Positions 53,259 to 63,741 of a DNA stretch of 64,000 nt are shown here, in pieces. The position numbers and the translations under genes are program-made. Where the stretch lies: positions 124,317-188,316 of the forward strand of contig JANLFK010000005.1 in assembly GCA_024655945.1 (NCBI GenBank), in the 5' to 3' direction. The notes beneath the pieces are model-generated. The model made no database searches and was not told the DNA's origin. It saw only the letters and a program-made list of their open reading frames with translations. The stretch comes from a candidate division KSB1 bacterium (GTDB lineage Bacteria > Zhuqueibacterota > Zhuqueibacteria > JANLFK01 > Oleimicrobiaceae). Each line of letters begins with the position of its first letter. Position 1 is the first letter of the stretch.

Positions 53259-55070
53259 GTGTGCGGAATATCCGGCATCGTCCATAAGGACAACACGCCC
53301 GTTGACAAGACGACCGTCGCGCAGATGACGGGGCTGGTTCGTCATCGTGGGCCGGACGGCGAAGGCTACTTCTTCGGTGCCCACTTTGCCTTGGGGCACC
53401 GCCGTCTGGCCATCCTCGACCTCACACCCGCAGGCAATCAGCCGATGCACTACCTCGACCGGTACGTGGTCGTCTTCAACGGGGAAGTCTACAACTTTGT
53501 CGAGCTGCGGCAGGAGTTGGAGGCGCTCGGCTACCGCTTCCGCACCCGCACCGATGTGGAGGTTGTCCTTGCCGCGTATGACTGCTGGGGTGAGCAGTGC
53601 GTGCACCGCTTCAACGGCATGTGGGCCTTTGCTCTGTACGACCGCCGACACGAAATCCTCTTTTGCAGCCGCGACCGGTTTGGCGTCAAACCGTTCTACT
53701 ATGCCGAGACGGACAAGGCCTTTGCCTTTGCCTCCGAGATCAAGCAGCTTCTCCCTCTGTTCGGCGAGCGCCGCGCCAACCCCGGCAAGATCGTGGACTA
53801 TCTTGTGCTTGGGCTTGAGGAGTACGATGACGAGTCTTTCTTTGCGGGCATCCGCAAGCTCCCCCCTGGCCACAATCTGCACTACGATGTGCGCAGTCAC
53901 CGGCATGAGGTGAAGCGCTACTACGAGCTCCCCGTGGACAGTTCCCTTGCCCGGGTGGACGAGCGCGAGGCCATTGCCCTGTTCCGCAAGGAGCTGGAGC
54001 GTGCGGTGACCATCCGTCTGCGTGCCGATGTGCAGGTGGGCACCTGCCTGAGCGGCGGCCTGGACAGCTCCACGGTTGCCACCCTTGCCTCGGCCGCCTA
54101 CCAGAGCCAGACAGGGCGCCGCTTTGTGGCCATCACCGCTAAGGCGAGCGATCCCCGCGTCGACGAGACGCCCTACGCCGAGCGGGTGGCACGGGCTGCG
54201 AACTTAGAGTGGCATGTGGTTGCGCCTCAGCGCGCGGACTTTATTGCAGCCTTGGAGGAGGTAGTGCGCGCTCAAGAGGAGCCCTTTGGCAGCCCTTCGG
54301 TCTTTCTCCAGTACTTCGTGATGCGCACTGCCCGCGAGGTAGGCTGTCCTGTTCTTCTGGACGGCCAGGGCGGCGACGAATGTCTGCTGGGCTACGAACG
54401 CTACTTTACCGCCTACCTGCGCTCCCTGCCTCTGCCGTCCATGGCCCGGGAATTCCTCAACTGCGCCCGGCATTCGCGGCTCTCGGCGTGGCGCTTGGCG
54501 CTCTTCACGTTCTACTTTCCGCGCGCCAGGGTGCGCCTGAGCCGCCTCAAGGCCCGCCACGCTTACCTGAAGCCGGAGCTCTTAGCGCAGGTCAACTCCT
54601 CGCTGGCCCGGCAGGTTGCGGAGAGCTTTGCCGACATCGTCGAGCTGCAGCGCCTCGAACTGACCCAGACCCAGCTCCCTCACCTGTTGCGCTACGAAGA
54701 CCGCAACTCCATGCACTTTGCCGTAGAGGCCCGTCTGCCCTTCCTGGACTTTCGCCTTGCGGAAACGGCGCTTTCCCTGAACAACCGCCTGAAGATTCGC
54801 GACGGCTGGACAAAGTACATCGTCCGCGCCATCGAGGTGCTGCCGCCGGAGGTTGCCTGGCGCCGCGAAAAGGTGGGGTTCGAGGCGCCATTAGCCAGCT
54901 GGATGAATCCCCGCGAGCAATTTGTGCAGGAAATTGAGCGCAGTCCTCTGCTGCACCAGATGCTCACTCCCCAAGCGCTTCACTCTCCTGCCATGGCGCC
55001 GGACGATAGGGCCCTGTGGAAGCTGTTCAATGTGGCACTCTGGGCTCGCCTCTACGAGGTGACGCTATGA
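53259..55070 (+). CDS. asnB: Asparagine synthase (glutamine-hydrolysing)
   Basis: 603 residues with the two standard domains. N-terminal glutaminase: the start GTG is followed directly by the catalytic Cys2 ('CGISGIVHKD'), then 'RHRGPDGEG', 'HRRLAILDLTPAGNQPM' and 'VFNGEVYNF'. C-terminal synthetase: the ATP pyrophosphatase loop 'CLSGGLDSSTVA' and 'DGQGGDECLLGYERYF'. It amidates aspartate using glutamine nitrogen and ATP; relatives in polysaccharide loci amidate sugar-linked acids instead. The start is fixed by the need for Cys2 at the mature N-terminus. The 100 bases before it hold the terminator of the preceding operon. Confidence 0.93.
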   Translation: MCGISGIVHKDNTPVDKTTVAQMTGLVRHRGPDGEGYFFGAHFALGHRRLAILDLTPAGNQPMHYLDRYVVVFNGEVYNFVELRQELEALGYRFRTRTDVEVVLAAYDCWGEQCVHRFNGMWAFALYDRRHEILFCSRDRFGVKPFYYAETDKAFAFASEIKQLLPLFGERRANPGKIVDYLVLGLEEYDDESFFAGIRKLPPGHNLHYDVRSHRHEVKRYYELPVDSSLARVDEREAIALFRKELERAVTIRLRADVQVGTCLSGGLDSSTVATLASAAYQSQTGRRFVAITAKASDPRVDETPYAERVARAANLEWHVVAPQRADFIAALEEVVRAQEEPFGSPSVFLQYFVMRTAREVGCPVLLDGQGGDECLLGYERYFTAYLRSLPLPSMAREFLNCARHSRLSAWRLALFTFYFPRARVRLSRLKARHAYLKPELLAQVNSSLARQVAESFADIVELQRLELTQTQLPHLLRYEDRNSMHFAVEARLPFLDFRLAETALSLNNRLKIRDGWTKYIVRAIEVLPPEVAWRREKVGFEAPLASWMNPREQFVQEIERSPLLHQMLTPQALHSPAMAPDDRALWKLFNVALWARLYEVTL

Positions 55071-55217
55071 CCGGCCGGCAGTTTGCCTGGAGTCACGGCC
55101 CCGCGCAGGGCTGCCTCGCGGCCAGTCCCCAAGTTACCTCCCACTGTGGGCCAAACGGGGTACCGCCACAGTTTCCGCCTGCGCTCAGGTGAATGAGCTG
55201 GTGCTTGGCCCAGTTCC

Positions 55218-56180
55218 GTGCCTTCCATGGCTGCGACGATGACGCCTGTGGAACCGACTCACGGCTATGAACCGGGCTATCGCGCTCTCCTGCGCAGTGG
55301 TGAGCTCAGGGAGCGGGTACGGGTGGCGGCTGCGCAGCTGACGGAGTGTCGGCTTTGCCCTCGGGCATGCGCTGTCAACCGGCTCGCCGGCGAATTGGGT
55401 TTCTGCGGCATGGGAGCCGAGGTGGTCCTGTACAAGCCCAAGGTGCACCTTGGCGAGGAACCGCCCATTTCCGGCACGCGTGGCTCCGGCATCCTCTTCT
55501 TCAGCGGTTGCACCATGGCTTGTGTCTTCTGCCAGAACTTCCCCATGAGCCATTGGCGGTCGGGACATGTGCTGTCGCCGGCGACGCTGGCAAGGGCGAT
55601 GCTCTATCTGCAGCGGCGTGGGGCGCACAACATCAACTTGGTGACGGCCACGCACTTTCTGCCCCGCGTGCTCGAGGCCCTGCACCTGGCCGCCCGGCAA
55701 GGGCTGCACCTGCCCATCGTGTACAACTCCAGCGGCTACCAGTCCCTGGAAACGCTGCGGCTGCTGGAGGGAGTTGTGGACGTGTATCTGCCCGATTTCA
55801 AGTACGCAGACGCGGAGCTGGCGCGGCGCTACTCTGCGACGCCGGACTATCCGGGCGTGTGCCTGGCGGCGCTGCGCGAGATGTACCGCCAGGTGGGCGA
55901 CCTGCAACTGGACGAAGAGGGCATTGCCCGCCGCGGGCTGCTGGTGCGGCACTTGGTCCTGCCGGGCGCCTTGCAGAACACGGAGCGGGTGCTCTCCACC
56001 ATCGCCCGCGAGCTTTCGCCCAATGTGCACATGAGTCTCATGAGCCAGTACCTGCCCATTTGGGAGGCGCGCCGCTTTCCGGAGCTCATGCGCCGGGTTA
56101 CTGAGGAGGAGTACCACCAGGCGCTCGCGCTGCTGGACCGCTACGGCCTGGAAAACGGCTGGGTGCAGGAGCTGGGGTGA
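55218..56180 (+). CDS. PflA-like radical SAM enzyme
   Basis: 320 residues. The radical SAM cluster motif C98-x3-C102-x2-C105 reads 'SGCTMACVFCQN'. Four further cysteines (C44, C47, C51, C63) lie upstream in 'CRLCPRACAVNRLAGELGFC', as in activases and AmmeMemoRadiSam-related proteins. The remainder ('VTATHFLPRVLEAL', 'VYNSSGYQSLETLRLLEGVVDVYLPDFKY') matches pyruvate-formate-lyase-activating-enzyme-like homologues. The substrate is unknown; no glycyl-radical enzyme or RiPP precursor is certain nearby, but a Cys-rich peptide lies convergent downstream at 56334. The 147-base gap before it shows nothing else. The start (GTG 55218 or ATG 55227) is uncertain. Confidence 0.85.
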   Translation: MPSMAATMTPVEPTHGYEPGYRALLRSGELRERVRVAAAQLTECRLCPRACAVNRLAGELGFCGMGAEVVLYKPKVHLGEEPPISGTRGSGILFFSGCTMACVFCQNFPMSHWRSGHVLSPATLARAMLYLQRRGAHNINLVTATHFLPRVLEALHLAARQGLHLPIVYNSSGYQSLETLRLLEGVVDVYLPDFKYADAELARRYSATPDYPGVCLAALREMYRQVGDLQLDEEGIARRGLLVRHLVLPGALQNTERVLSTIARELSPNVHMSLMSQYLPIWEARRFPELMRRVTEEEYHQALALLDRYGLENGWVQELG

Positions 56181-56333
56181 ATGGCCTCGCGAGCCAACGG
56201 GAAACCCTGCGTGCGCTGCCCCGGGTGCCTCCCCGCAGGTGGCTGAGCATCCCTGTACAACCAAGACGTTGGTTGCGGCCTCCTGGTGTACCTGCCGCGC
56301 GCCCCTTCTCACTTTCGCAGGGCGCAAAGGTGG

Positions 56334-56588
56334 CTAATTCGGGTCCCAGCGCACCGAACACAGGGCCTGGTACCCCGGCTCGCACCCGCAGTCAACGCAC
56401 CGACCATAGCAATAGTCCGCGCCCACCCCACGGCAGCCACCTGCGCGGCAATTGGGATAGCCGAGCTCGCCGAGGCAAAAAGCGCACTTGACCTCGCCGC
56501 CTTCCGCACGGGCATTGGTGCCGCAGAGAAGAACGGAACTCACGTTGACCGCGGTGCGCGCGATCAACAGGCCCAGGGCCCAATTCAT
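56334..56588 (-). CDS. Small exported-looking protein with ten cysteines
   Basis: 84 residues. The N-terminus (M-N-W-A-L-G-L-L-I-A-R-T-A-V-N-V-S-S-V-L-L-C) is hydrophobic enough to act as a leader. Then come A-E-G-G and a 52-residue tail carrying nine more cysteines in pairs and singles (KC-AFC, NC, GGC, DYC, GRC, DC-GC, LC). ATG 56588 has a strong purine run (GGGGGGAATA) before it. It lies 53 bases downstream of the broken propeller gene on the same strand. The layout, a small Cys-rich peptide behind a membrane propeller, recalls NVEALA-type peptides of Bacteroidota. No function is known. Confidence 0.62.
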   Translation of the reverse strand: MNWALGLLIARTAVNVSSVLLCGTNARAEGGEVKCAFCLGELGYPNCRAGGCRGVGADYCYGRCVDCGCEPGYQALCSVRWDPN

Positions 56589-56641
56589 TATTCCCCCCTC
56601 GCCCCCCTGATGAATTCTTCCACCCGTTGGAGAGAGGTAAC

Positions 56642-58196
56642 TTACCAACTGTAGACCTCAAGGCGTCCCTCGCCGGCCGAGGCGAGAAATGTGCGGGAGT
56701 GCGCAATCGCCAGAGAGAGCGCCAGGAAGTACCGCTTCACCCGCGGTGCAAGCGCTTTCCGGCACGAACAGCACACATTGCAAATCTGCGCCTGGCTCGA
56801 GTCGCAGGATGCCGAATTCGAACTGCACCCAGAGCTTGCCCGGCGGGTCAAACGACAACGCACCATATAGCGGGATGGCGGCAAAATCGGGCCAACCAGG
56901 TCCTAACCCCCTCTTTTTGCGGCGCCTGATTTCCGCCCCCTGGAACACATATCTCCACGCTACCCTTGCGGTCACGTCTACTACCGAGACGAAGGCCTCG
57001 TGCGGCCTCCCCACGGCCAGGTAGCGGCGGCCGTCCGTGGCCAGGCGCACGCGGTTCTGCGTCAGCAGCGCCCCAGTGGGATCAGAGTAACGCTTCTTCG
57101 GCCGCACATAATCGAAAAGAGACCCGATCAGATGCATGTGACCATCGCCCAACTCATAGAAGTGGACGATTTTGGAGCGGTAGGCAGGAAGAGGCCCAAA
57201 GGGAATGCACACCACGTTGCCGAACACCCCCAGCCCCTCGAACGGCACCACCTCCCAGTCCAGGGGATAGGAGTTCACAAAGCGTAGCGTGCTGTCAAAC
57301 ACCTGCAGGCGAAAGCAAGCATCTGCCACCAGCAGCCTCCCCTCCTGCACCGCCACCGCCGTCGGCAGGCTCAATTCCCCAGGACCTACCCCCCTCTGCG
57401 CTATCTCCCCCCTGATGGTAGCTGTGCTGTCCAGCTCAATGACGGCGTTCAGCTTCTCGTCGCAGACAAACACCCTCCCCCTCTGGTCGGCGGCTATGGC
57501 AATGGGTGCCCCCAACACCGGCTCCCCGGTGGCGGCACCTCCTTATCCCCCACGCTGCGCACCAAACGCAGCGCTCGCCGCGGCACCCGATGCAGATCGA
57601 TGACCACTACCTCTGCAGCAGCAAGGAGACTATCAAATGGAAAATTGGCCAGCCTCCGCCCCCACTCGCTGCTCGGCGCCGCTCCCTTGGCAGGAGGCAG
57701 ATGGCTTGCCACCTGGGGGTTCAGCCACAGCGTGCTCAGCACATTCTCAACTTGCCCTGCCCTCTCCAGCCGGCTCAGCGCCACAAGCACCTTGCCCCGC
57801 CCATCGCACACGAGCAGGCCACTGCCCGTGGTGGCCACGCCACAAGCCTGCCGCGCCCGGCCAGACCGGTCCACAAAGTACCTGACCCCCGGCGGCACAC
57901 CCCCTGCGCAACAGTTCGCCAAGTCGCTCCCCAAGTGAGCCCAGCCTCAGCTGCACTTCCTCGTCCGCAAACAGGATCACCTCCACCGAGGCACGCCTTC
58001 TCCCCAGGTCGATCCCCGCGCGCCGCAGACGCTTATCCAGGTCTTGGCCCACCAGTGTCGTTGCCGCTTGCCGTGCCCGCCCTCCCTTGCTCCCCCGGCC
58101 CACCAGGAGCAGCACGGCGTTCACTGCAAGCAGCAGGCAAAAGACCACCACCAGGGTCACCAACCGCGTCTGCCGCTCGCCTGTCCTGGACTGCAT
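56642..58196 (-). pseudogene. Membrane-anchored six-bladed beta-propeller protein, disrupted by three frameshifts
   Basis: Read across frames, this is one protein of about 515 residues. ATG 58196 (GGAGG 9 bases upstream) opens a membrane anchor ('LVTLVVVFCLLLAVNAVLLLVG') and 'VEVILFADEEVQLRLGSLGERLGELL'. After a shift in a G5 run at 57900-57904 the frame changes to 'VPPGVRYFVDRSGRARQACGVATT' and 'VVVIDLHRVPRRALRLVRSVGDKEVPP'. A second shift near 57529-57536 leads to NHL-like blades ('GAPIAIAADQRGRVFVCDEKLNAVIELD', 'GVGPGELSLPTAVAV'). A third near 56745-56760 leads to the expected closing 'RTFLASAGEGRLEVYSW'. Each is a one-base change. Other genes in the window show almost none, so decay is likely, though base-calling error in homopolymers is possible. 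Confidence 0.72.
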
Positions 58197-58263
58197 GGCG
58201 CGAACCCTCCATGTGACAGCACGCATCCTCTGTAGCACCCCTCCCCTCCCTCTCCCGAACTGC

Positions 58264-58291
58264 AATGTACAAGAAGAAGCGTTCGTGTCAA
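58264..58291 (-). promoter_or_regulatory. Promoter of the propeller gene
   Basis: TTGACA (58291-58286) and TACATT (58269-58264), 16-bp spacer, about 65 bases before ATG 58196. It survives intact in front of the disrupted gene. Confidence 0.6.
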
Positions 58292-58316
58292 GAGGGAAAT
58301 CAAAAAATCTCGGGGA

Positions 58317-58337
58317 GGTCGGGCGCAGGGCCCGACC
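58317..58337. other. Perfect hairpin in the 58197-58638 intergenic region
   Basis: GGTCGGGC and GCCCGACC form an 8-bp stem with a 5-base loop. On the minus strand it is followed eight bases later by T6, so it could end a minus-strand transcript coming from 58340-58540, but I see no gene there; alternatively it is an operator. A second small palindrome (GCGCGC-5-GCGCGC) lies just beside it. The rest of this 442-base gap holds only the two divergent promoters. Confidence 0.5.
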
Positions 58338-58543
58338 CAACGCGCGCAACTCGCGCGCTCTCACCGCGCACCGTCGTCAGTTCATTCCCCGGCCCACAGA
58401 AGACCTGCCGGCGTCTGTGCTGGCTCCCTCTCTTGCAATTTGAGCCCAACTTCGGCGGAGAAACATCGATAGTCCCGGCAGCTCCCGCACCATGGGGCCT
58501 GTTCGGCGCGCATCCGGAAAGCTTCTCTCCCCCTGCAAACAGC

Positions 58544-58572
58544 TTGACTTTTTCTCCGATTTGCGGTATCTT
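58544..58572 (+). promoter_or_regulatory. Promoter of the C69 dipeptidase gene
   Basis: TTGACT (58544-58549) and TATCTT (58567-58572), 17-bp spacer, about 65 bases before ATG 58639. Confidence 0.7.
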
Positions 58573-58638
58573 TTCCGCCAAAGCTCCCTATGCCACCAAA
58601 GTGGCCTACCCAACCGAAACAAGCAAGGAGGACACCTG

Positions 58639-60264
58639 ATGGCCAAATGCTCTGCGTATTTCGCGCGTCCATGCCTGACCAGCAGCTTGATGGCGCTGGT
58701 CTTCCTGGCTCAGGCTGGGCGGCAGCTGCGCGGCCAGGCGAGCGATTGGGCCGATGGCCGACCAGATGGCTGCACCACCATCACCGTCGGGCGCAAGGCG
58801 TCCGCAAGCGGCTGGGTGAGTACCTCGCACACCTGCGACAGCCACCGCACCCACTCGTCGTTGGACATCGTGCCGGCGCGGCGCTACCGGCCCGGCACTC
58901 TGCTCACTTTGCGCAAACGCGCCAACAGCGACTCGCTGGCCATGCCCTCCTACCGCTGCGTCGCCGTCGGCCAGATCCCGCAGGCCGAACATACCCATGG
59001 CTACATCAACACGGCCTACCCGTGCATGAACGACCGCCAGCTGGCGGTGGGCGAGTCCACCTTCGGCGGCCGCGAAAGCCTGCGCTCGGACAAGGGGCTC
59101 ATCGACTGCCAGCAACTGGTACGGCTGATGTTAGAGAGGTGCGCCACGGCGCGCGAGGCCATCCGCCTGGCCGACGAACTGACCCGCACCTATGGCTACA
59201 ACGATGCGGGTGAATGCCTCACCATCGCCGATACCAAGGAAGTGTGGCACCTCGAGATTGTGGGGCCAGGCAAAGGGCAAGTGGGCGCCATCTGGGCGGC
59301 ACAGCGCGTGCCCGACGACCATGTCTCGGTCAACGCCAATGCCAGCCGCATTCGCCAGATCGACCTTGGCAACCCTGACTTTTTCGTGGCCTCGGCCAAC
59401 GTGTTCCAGGTAGCTCAGGACAGTGGCTGGTGGGACCCGCGCCAGGGGCCCTTCGAATTCTGCTATGCCTATGCGCCCGAAGGTCGAACCTCGCTGGCGG
59501 CGCGCCGCCGGGAATGGCGCGTGCTGGACCTCCTGGCGCCCTCGCTCAAGCTCAACCCAGAGTCGGAGAACTACCCCTTCTCCGTGCGCCCAGATACCCT
59601 GGTGACCTTGCAGAAGCTTGTGCGCATCTTCCAGGACTACTACGAGGGTACCGAGTACAATTTTGTCAAGAACATCACCGTCACTGACGACAGCGGACGC
59701 ACCATCATCTCCCCGCTGGCCAATCCCTTCATGCCCTACGACATGAACAAGGTTTTCAAAATCAACGGCGGCTGGGGCTGGCGCGGCGAGCGCACCATTG
59801 CGCGCTGGTACACCATGTACGCCACCATCACCCAGTCGCGCGAGGGCCTGCCCGATGAGATCGCCGGCGTGGTGTGGCTGGCGCTCGACAACGTGGCCAC
59901 CTCGGTGTACATTCCCCTGTACTGCGGAATCACCGACGTCGCCCCCAGCTACAAGGTCGATGGCCGTGCACGTGGATTCAGCCGCGACTGCGCCTGGTGG
60001 GCTTTCAACCGGCTGGGGACGCTGGCGGCACAGCGCTGGGGCGACATGCGCAAGGACGTGGCAGCCACCTGGGGACCTCTGCAGGCGGAACTCTTTGCCA
60101 ATCAGGAGCAAATTGAACAAGACGCTCTGCGCCTCTATCGAGCCGATCCCGCAGCCGCCAGGAGATTCCTCACCGACTATGCCATCAAGTGCGGCGAGCG
60201 CGTGGTGCAGGCAGCCTGGGAGCTCGGCGACCGACTATGGACCAAGTACGATGAGCTGTGGTAA
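58639..60264 (+). CDS. Exported C69-family dipeptidase (Ntn hydrolase)
   Basis: 541 residues. A signal-like segment (about 12-30) is followed by C45, the probable nucleophile, in 'DGCTTITVGRKAS', the family opening (C-T-T-x-x-V-G). Other matches are 'NDRQLAVGESTFGGRE', 'TYGYNDAGECLTIADTKEVWHLEI', 'ANASRIRQIDL' and 'AGVVWLALDNVATSVYIPLYCG'. C69 enzymes cleave dipeptides or amino-terminal residues and need processing to expose the cysteine. AAGGAGG is 7 bases before ATG 58639. The 19-base spacing to the next gene suggests an operon. Confidence 0.88.
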   Translation: MAKCSAYFARPCLTSSLMALVFLAQAGRQLRGQASDWADGRPDGCTTITVGRKASASGWVSTSHTCDSHRTHSSLDIVPARRYRPGTLLTLRKRANSDSLAMPSYRCVAVGQIPQAEHTHGYINTAYPCMNDRQLAVGESTFGGRESLRSDKGLIDCQQLVRLMLERCATAREAIRLADELTRTYGYNDAGECLTIADTKEVWHLEIVGPGKGQVGAIWAAQRVPDDHVSVNANASRIRQIDLGNPDFFVASANVFQVAQDSGWWDPRQGPFEFCYAYAPEGRTSLAARRREWRVLDLLAPSLKLNPESENYPFSVRPDTLVTLQKLVRIFQDYYEGTEYNFVKNITVTDDSGRTIISPLANPFMPYDMNKVFKINGGWGWRGERTIARWYTMYATITQSREGLPDEIAGVVWLALDNVATSVYIPLYCGITDVAPSYKVDGRARGFSRDCAWWAFNRLGTLAAQRWGDMRKDVAATWGPLQAELFANQEQIEQDALRLYRADPAAARRFLTDYAIKCGERVVQAAWELGDRLWTKYDELW

Positions 60265-60283
60265 GCCAGCAGCAGGAAGGACA

Positions 60284-60592
60284 ATGGTGGTGAACACCGT
60301 CTCGGTCTTTGTCAAGCCGGAACACATCCAGGACTTTATTCAAGCCACCGCCGAGAACCACAAGGGTTCTGTGAAAGAGCCCGGCAACCTCCGCTTCGAT
60401 GTGCTGCAGTGCGCCAACGACCCCACGCGCTTTTTGCTTTACGAGGCCTATGAATCAGAAGAGGCGGCAGCGGCCCACAAGCAGACGCCGCACTACCTCA
60501 AGTGGCGCGCGACGGTGGAACCGTGGATGGCGAAACCGCGCGAAGGGGTGGCACACCGCGTGCTCTTCCCCGCAGATCGGAGCCAGTGGTGA
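60284..60592 (+). CDS. ABM-domain (antibiotic-biosynthesis-monooxygenase-like) protein
   Basis: A 102-residue single-domain protein with the YgiN/LsrG pattern: 'VNTVSVFVKPEHIQDFIQATAENHKGSVKEPGNLRFDVLQCANDPTRFLLYEAYESEEAAAAHKQTPHYLKW'. Family members form ferredoxin-like dimers; roles include quinol oxidation and isomerisation of autoinducer phosphates, and many are unknown. AGGAAGG lies 5 bases before ATG 60284. Its stop shares a base with the start of the iron alcohol dehydrogenase (TGATG), so coupling is certain on the mRNA. Confidence 0.87.
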   Translation: MVVNTVSVFVKPEHIQDFIQATAENHKGSVKEPGNLRFDVLQCANDPTRFLLYEAYESEEAAAAHKQTPHYLKWRATVEPWMAKPREGVAHRVLFPADRSQW

Positions 60593-61770
60593 TGGCCGCC
60601 TTTTCGTTCTCTCGCACGCCGCACATCGTCTTCGGCTGCGGGAGCCTCGCGCGCCTGCCTGAGCTGGTAAACCGGTTCGGCTCGCGCCTTCTTCTCGTCA
60701 CGGGAACCCACGCCCTCTGCACCTCAGGCAAATTGCAGGAAATCCTGGCCGCCCTGCGGTACGTGGGCGTCGTGGTGGAACACCTCACCCTGGCCGAAGA
60801 GCCTTCACCCCAACTGGTGGATGAGGCCGTGGAAGCTCTCCGTCCGAAGGCCGTGCAGGTAGTGGTCGCAGTAGGCGGCGGCAGCGCGTTAGATGCCGGC
60901 AAAGCCATCTCGGCGATGCTCCCCGAGGAAGGCTCCGTTGCCGCATTTTTGGAAGGGATAGGTGACCCAGAGCGGCACAGTGGCGGAAAAGTGCCCTTCA
61001 TCGCGGTGCCCACCACTGCCGGCACGGGCAGCGAGGCGACCAAGAACGCCGTGCTTACCATGCGCGGACCGGGGGGATTCAAAAAGTCCCTGCGCCATGA
61101 GCACTTTGTGCCCGAGGTCGCCCTCGTCGACCCTGTGCTCAGTTGCACCTGTCCACCAGAGCTGACTGCCGCCTGCGGCATGGATGCCTTCACGCAGCTC
61201 TTGGAGTCATACGTGAGCACCAATGCCTCGCCGCTCACCGACCTCTTGGCTGTGCAAGGCATGGAGCGCGTGCGCGACTGCTTGGAGCGCGCAGTAAGAG
61301 ACGGTGCGCTAGACATCCAGGCGCGCGACGGGATGGCCTATGCGGCTCTCCTCTCCGGACTGACCCTGGCCAATGCCGGCCTGGGCATTGTCCACGGCCT
61401 GGCGGGGCCACTTGGCGCCTTGGCCCCGATACCTCACGGCGTGGCCTGCGGCACATTGCTGGCCACGGCCACCAGAATGACCATCGACTCGCTCCGCCAG
61501 GCGGATGACGCACGAAGCCGGCTCGCCCTGGAAAAGTATGGCACAGTTGGGGCACTGCTGACCGGCGCAGAAGGCGACGTGCTCACGCAGTGCCGCAGGC
61601 TGGTCGACGAGCTGGAAAGATGGACGGTGCGGTTTCGCATACCGCGCTTGGGGAGCTTTGGTCTGGATGAGGCGCTGCTTCGCGAAGTGGCGCGACAGGG
61701 CGAGAACAAGAATAACCCCGCGGCCCTCGACCAAGAGCAGCGCCTGGCACTGCTGCAGGAGCGCCTGTAG
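60592..61770 (+). CDS. Iron-containing (class III) alcohol dehydrogenase
   Basis: 392 residues. 'HIVFGCGSLARLPEL' opens the fold. 'VVVAVGGGSALDAGKAIS' is the cofactor-binding signature, followed by 'VPTTAGTGSEAT', 'DPVLSCTCPPELTAACGMDAFTQLLESYVS' and 'GIVHGLAGPLGALAPIPHGVACG'. The metal set in the FucO family is D-H-H-H: here D and the two later histidines are visible, but the second ligand position has Q ('MDAFTQ') where FucO has H. This substitution is common in one subfamily, so it does not prove inactivity. The start at 60592 overlaps the ABM stop. Substrate unknown. Confidence 0.9.
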   Translation: MAAFSFSRTPHIVFGCGSLARLPELVNRFGSRLLLVTGTHALCTSGKLQEILAALRYVGVVVEHLTLAEEPSPQLVDEAVEALRPKAVQVVVAVGGGSALDAGKAISAMLPEEGSVAAFLEGIGDPERHSGGKVPFIAVPTTAGTGSEATKNAVLTMRGPGGFKKSLRHEHFVPEVALVDPVLSCTCPPELTAACGMDAFTQLLESYVSTNASPLTDLLAVQGMERVRDCLERAVRDGALDIQARDGMAYAALLSGLTLANAGLGIVHGLAGPLGALAPIPHGVACGTLLATATRMTIDSLRQADDARSRLALEKYGTVGALLTGAEGDVLTQCRRLVDELERWTVRFRIPRLGSFGLDEALLREVARQGENKNNPAALDQEQRLALLQERL

Positions 61771-61775
61771 GAGCT

Positions 61776-62375
61776 TCACCCCCGAGGCGGAGCTGCCAGC
61801 AGCGCATCGATGCGCGCCCAGAGCTGGTGCTTGCCATGGCCGGTGCGCGCCGAAAAGCCGACCAGCTCGCCTACCCCCAACGGCGCAAGCAGCTCGCCAT
61901 TGCGCGCCTGCTGCTGGAGAAGCTGTGCGCGGGACAGTTTGTCGCTTTTTGTGGCGACAACCACGGTCGGTAGGGCTAACTGGCGCAACCAGGCGACCGT
62001 CTGCAGGTCTAGTGGGCTCAACTCGTGGCGGGCATCGGTGATGAGCACCACACCGCGCAGCGCCGCGCAACCTTCCAAATAGGCAGTGACGAGCTCACCC
62101 CACTGCTCGCGCGCCTGGCGCGAAACCTGCGCAAAGCCGTACCCGGGCAGGTCCACGAAGTAGACGGCGTCGTTGATCAGGTAGAAGTTCAGATGGCGGG
62201 TCTTGCCCGGGGTGCTGCTCACCAGCGCCAGCTTACGCCGGCCCACCAGGCAATTGATGAGGCTGGACTTGCCCACGTTGGATCGCCCGGCAAAGGCGAT
62301 CTGCGGGCGCTCATCGCGGGGCAGTTGCGTCAGCACAGCGACCGTGCGCGCGAACTCGGCCTTGGTCACTTTCAT
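61776..62375 (-). CDS. engB: EngB/YsxC ribosome-biogenesis GTPase
   Basis: 199 residues with the GTPase motifs: G1 '[15 protein letters not shown]', G2/G3 '[29 protein letters not shown]' and G4 '[11 protein letters not shown]', the EngB order. It is needed for assembly of the large ribosomal subunit. ATG 62375 is preceded by GGGAGGGG; an upstream in-frame start at 62396 adds seven residues. It converges on the iron alcohol dehydrogenase with only 5 bases between stops. Confidence 0.95.
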   Translation of the reverse strand: MKVTKAEFARTVAVLTQLPRDERPQIAFAGRSNVGKSSLINCLVGRRKLALVSSTPGKTRHLNFYLINDAVYFVDLPGYGFAQVSRQAREQWGELVTAYLEGCAALRGVVLITDARHELSPLDLQTVAWLRQLALPTVVVATKSDKLSRAQLLQQQARNGELLAPLGVGELVGFSARTGHGKHQLWARIDALLAAPPRG

Positions 62376-62450
62376 CCCGACCCCTCCCTTCTGCACGCAC
62401 TCGGCTCAAGGCAAGGCGGCATGCCGCCTGTTCCCCCTCCTTGGCCCGCC

Positions 62451-63692
<1,242 letters not shown>

Positions 63693-63741
63693 GACTTCAC
63701 TCCGCTACAGACCGGGACGCGCCGCTCTCTCCTGAAGGGCG

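Noticed and set aside
55218-56588. A RiPP cluster of the radical SAM enzyme and the Cys-rich peptide
   Set aside because: The genes converge, the enzyme is PflA-like without a SPASM or RRE domain, and no precursor-enzyme coupling is visible. It remains only a weak possibility.
56642-57934. Two or three independent small genes in the propeller region
   Set aside because: Sequences join end to end into one propeller with single-base corrections, and none of the inner frames has a start with a ribosome site.
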